From Sphingomonas koreensis (GTDB lineage: Bacteria; Pseudomonadota; Alphaproteobacteria; Sphingomonadales; Sphingomonadaceae): a DNA stretch of 64,000 bases. Made by a program: the position numbers and the translations under genes. Under the pieces are notes generated by a model. The model did no database searches and was not told the origin of the DNA. It was given only the letters and a program-made list of their open reading frames with translations. The stretch lies in contig NZ_PGEN01000001.1 of NCBI RefSeq assembly GCF_002797435.1, positions 3,408,501 to 3,472,500 on the forward strand, written 5' to 3'. Of the stretch, positions 62,890-64,000 are shown one piece after another (position 1 is the stretch's first letter; every line of letters begins with the position of its first letter).

Positions 62890-63945
62890 TCAGGCTTTTG
62901 CAGGGGAATAGGGGGCGCCGGGCCGGGCGCCGAGCGCGTGCGCGATCGGCTGGTCGATGCGGTCGATGAAGAAGCCGGGATAGGCGCGGCGCTGGGCGCT
63001 GATCTCTTCCATCGCGGCGATCTCGTCGTCGCTAAGCTTCACATTCACCGCGGCGAGATTGTCGTCGAGCTGGTGCAGCTTGGTCGCGCCGAGCAGGATG
63101 CTCGACACCTGATCCTTGGAGAGCAGCCAGGCGAGCGCGATCTGCGCGATGCTGACGCCATGCCCGTCGGCGATGCCGCGCATCGTGTCGATCAGCTTGT
63201 AACCCATCTCCCTGTCGAGCGGGATGTCGTCATGGCTGGCGAGCCGGTCGTCGGCGCCGCCCGCATTGTCGCGCGTGTACTTGCCGGTCAGGAAGCCGCC
63301 GCCGAGCGGGCTCCATGGCGTGATGCCCAGGCCGTAGCGGCGCGCCATCGGCAGGAATTCCTGCTCGATATCGCGGTGCATCAGCGAATAGAGCATCTGG
63401 GCATGGGTGAAGGGTGCCCAGCCATTGGCGCGCTGCAGCTCGATTGCCGCCGCGACCTTCCATGCCGGCCAGTTGGACACGCCGAGATAGCGCGCCTTGC
63501 CCGCGCGGACGATCGCGTCGAGCGCCTGCAGCGTCTCCTCCAGCGGCGTGTTCCGGTCGTCGCGATGCGCGATATAGACGTCGACATGGTCGGTACCGAG
63601 CCGCTTGAGGCTGTGGTCGATCGACCAGTGGAGATGCGCGGCGGATAGGCCCGAGCGGTTGAGCGGCTGGCCGGTGCGCCAGCCGGCCTTGGTCGCGATG
63701 ACCAGCTCGTCGCGCCGCCCGGCGACGATCTTGCCCAGCATCTCCTCGGACTCGAAGTCCGAATAGACGTCGGCGGTGTCGATGAAGTTGATCCCGGCCG
63801 CGAGCGCGTGGTCGACCAGCGCGGCAGCGTCCTTGAGGTCGGTCTTGGCGATGGCCTTGAGGCCGCCGCCGCGAGTGAAGGTCATCGTGCCGAGCGACAG
63901 GCGCGACACGATCAGGCCGCTGTCGCCGAGGCGGGAATAGAGCAT
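62890..63945 (-). CDS. Aldo/keto reductase inserted between hslV and hslU
   Basis: A 351-residue AKR (family 12/13-like) with the catalytic tetrad Asp56, Tyr61, Lys86 and His127 ([25 protein letters not shown]) and NADPH-site SILLGATKL. It reduces aldehydes or ketones with NADPH; substrate unknown. It starts 10 bases after the hslV stop and ends 17 bases before hslU, so it is probably co-transcribed with both. Confidence 0.9.
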   Translation of the reverse strand: MLYSRLGDSGLIVSRLSLGTMTFTRGGGLKAIAKTDLKDAAALVDHALAAGINFIDTADVYSDFESEEMLGKIVAGRRDELVIATKAGWRTGQPLNRSGLSAAHLHWSIDHSLKRLGTDHVDVYIAHRDDRNTPLEETLQALDAIVRAGKARYLGVSNWPAWKVAAAIELQRANGWAPFTHAQMLYSLMHRDIEQEFLPMARRYGLGITPWSPLGGGFLTGKYTRDNAGGADDRLASHDDIPLDREMGYKLIDTMRGIADGHGVSIAQIALAWLLSKDQVSSILLGATKLHQLDDNLAAVNVKLSDDEIAAMEEISAQRRAYPGFFIDRIDQPIAHALGARPGAPYSPAKA

Positions 63946-63955
63946 TGCGGTGTCC

Positions 63956-64000
63956 TTACGCGGCCGTGTCGAGCGCTTCGACGGTCAGCCGGTCGTTGGT
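63956..64000 (-). CDS. hslV: HslV protease subunit, C-terminal end only
   Basis: Fourteen residues and a stop are in the window: TNDRLTVEALDTAA. This matches the C-terminus of HslV proteins (YTNDxLTxExL pattern). The proteolytic threonine and the rest lie beyond base 64000. Context with hslU supports the call. Confidence 0.75.
   Translation of the reverse strand, partial: TNDRLTVEALDTAA

Overview
The window is high-GC DNA densely packed with genes on both strands. Its gene content points to an alphaproteobacterium of the Sphingomonas type: several TonB-dependent receptors with PepSY partners, an intracellular polyhydroxyalkanoate depolymerase, two-domain class I fumarase, poxvirus-type topoisomerase IB and a Coq7-type hydroxylase. 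No rRNA, tRNA, CRISPR array, insertion sequence or prophage was found. It looks like chromosomal core with accessory uptake loci.

Layout. 0-9.8 kb: a cut-off ABC exporter, phaZ, small enzymes, a VOC protein divergent from an Lrp-type regulator, a MaoC-thiolase pair, and a topoisomerase IB-MscS pair. 9.9-13.7 kb: a beta-helix protein, three stress-type small proteins (GlsB/YeaQ, CsbD, PRC-barrel), hypotheticals and an HNH-like protein. 13.4-19 kb: acnA with a coupled small monooxygenase, a YiiM-type MOSC protein lacking a normal start codon, an outer-membrane barrel and a fasciclin protein. 19.3-26 kb: a duplicated-HTH protein, an MFS transporter, regulators, two DUF1801 proteins and purT.

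26-47 kb is the most interesting part. Two porins and a PepSY protein, an orphan PstS-type phosphate-binding lipoprotein with a possible Pho box, a TonB-dependent receptor, a YtcJ-like amidohydrolase with a small periplasmic partner, a MocR/PdxR-type regulator, and a divergent run of PaiB-like protein, two paralogous amidohydrolases (the second without its HxH metal site), proC, an MHS-type permease, a TolB-amidohydrolase fusion and an alpha/beta hydrolase. A composite motif (TGGWCCC, 16-17 bases, TGGATGT, then CGGWCC or similar) precedes three minus-strand units, and its first half precedes the regulator gene. This suggests one MocR-controlled regulon for uptake and hydrolysis of an unidentified, probably nitrogen-containing, compound.

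47-64 kb: a CaiB-type CoA transferase; a five-gene ferri-siderophore operon (receptor, DUF3649, PepSY, DUF3325, DUF4198-like) behind a Fur-like site; a metallo-beta-lactamase-fold lipid hydrolase; a fumarase operon with a PD-(D/E)XK-like protein and a frameshifted EamA transporter; a probable copper-uptake cassette (DUF2946, receptor, small lipoprotein); and an hslV-hslU operon interrupted by an aldo/keto reductase gene. Functions rest on motif and family recognition by eye; no database search was run.
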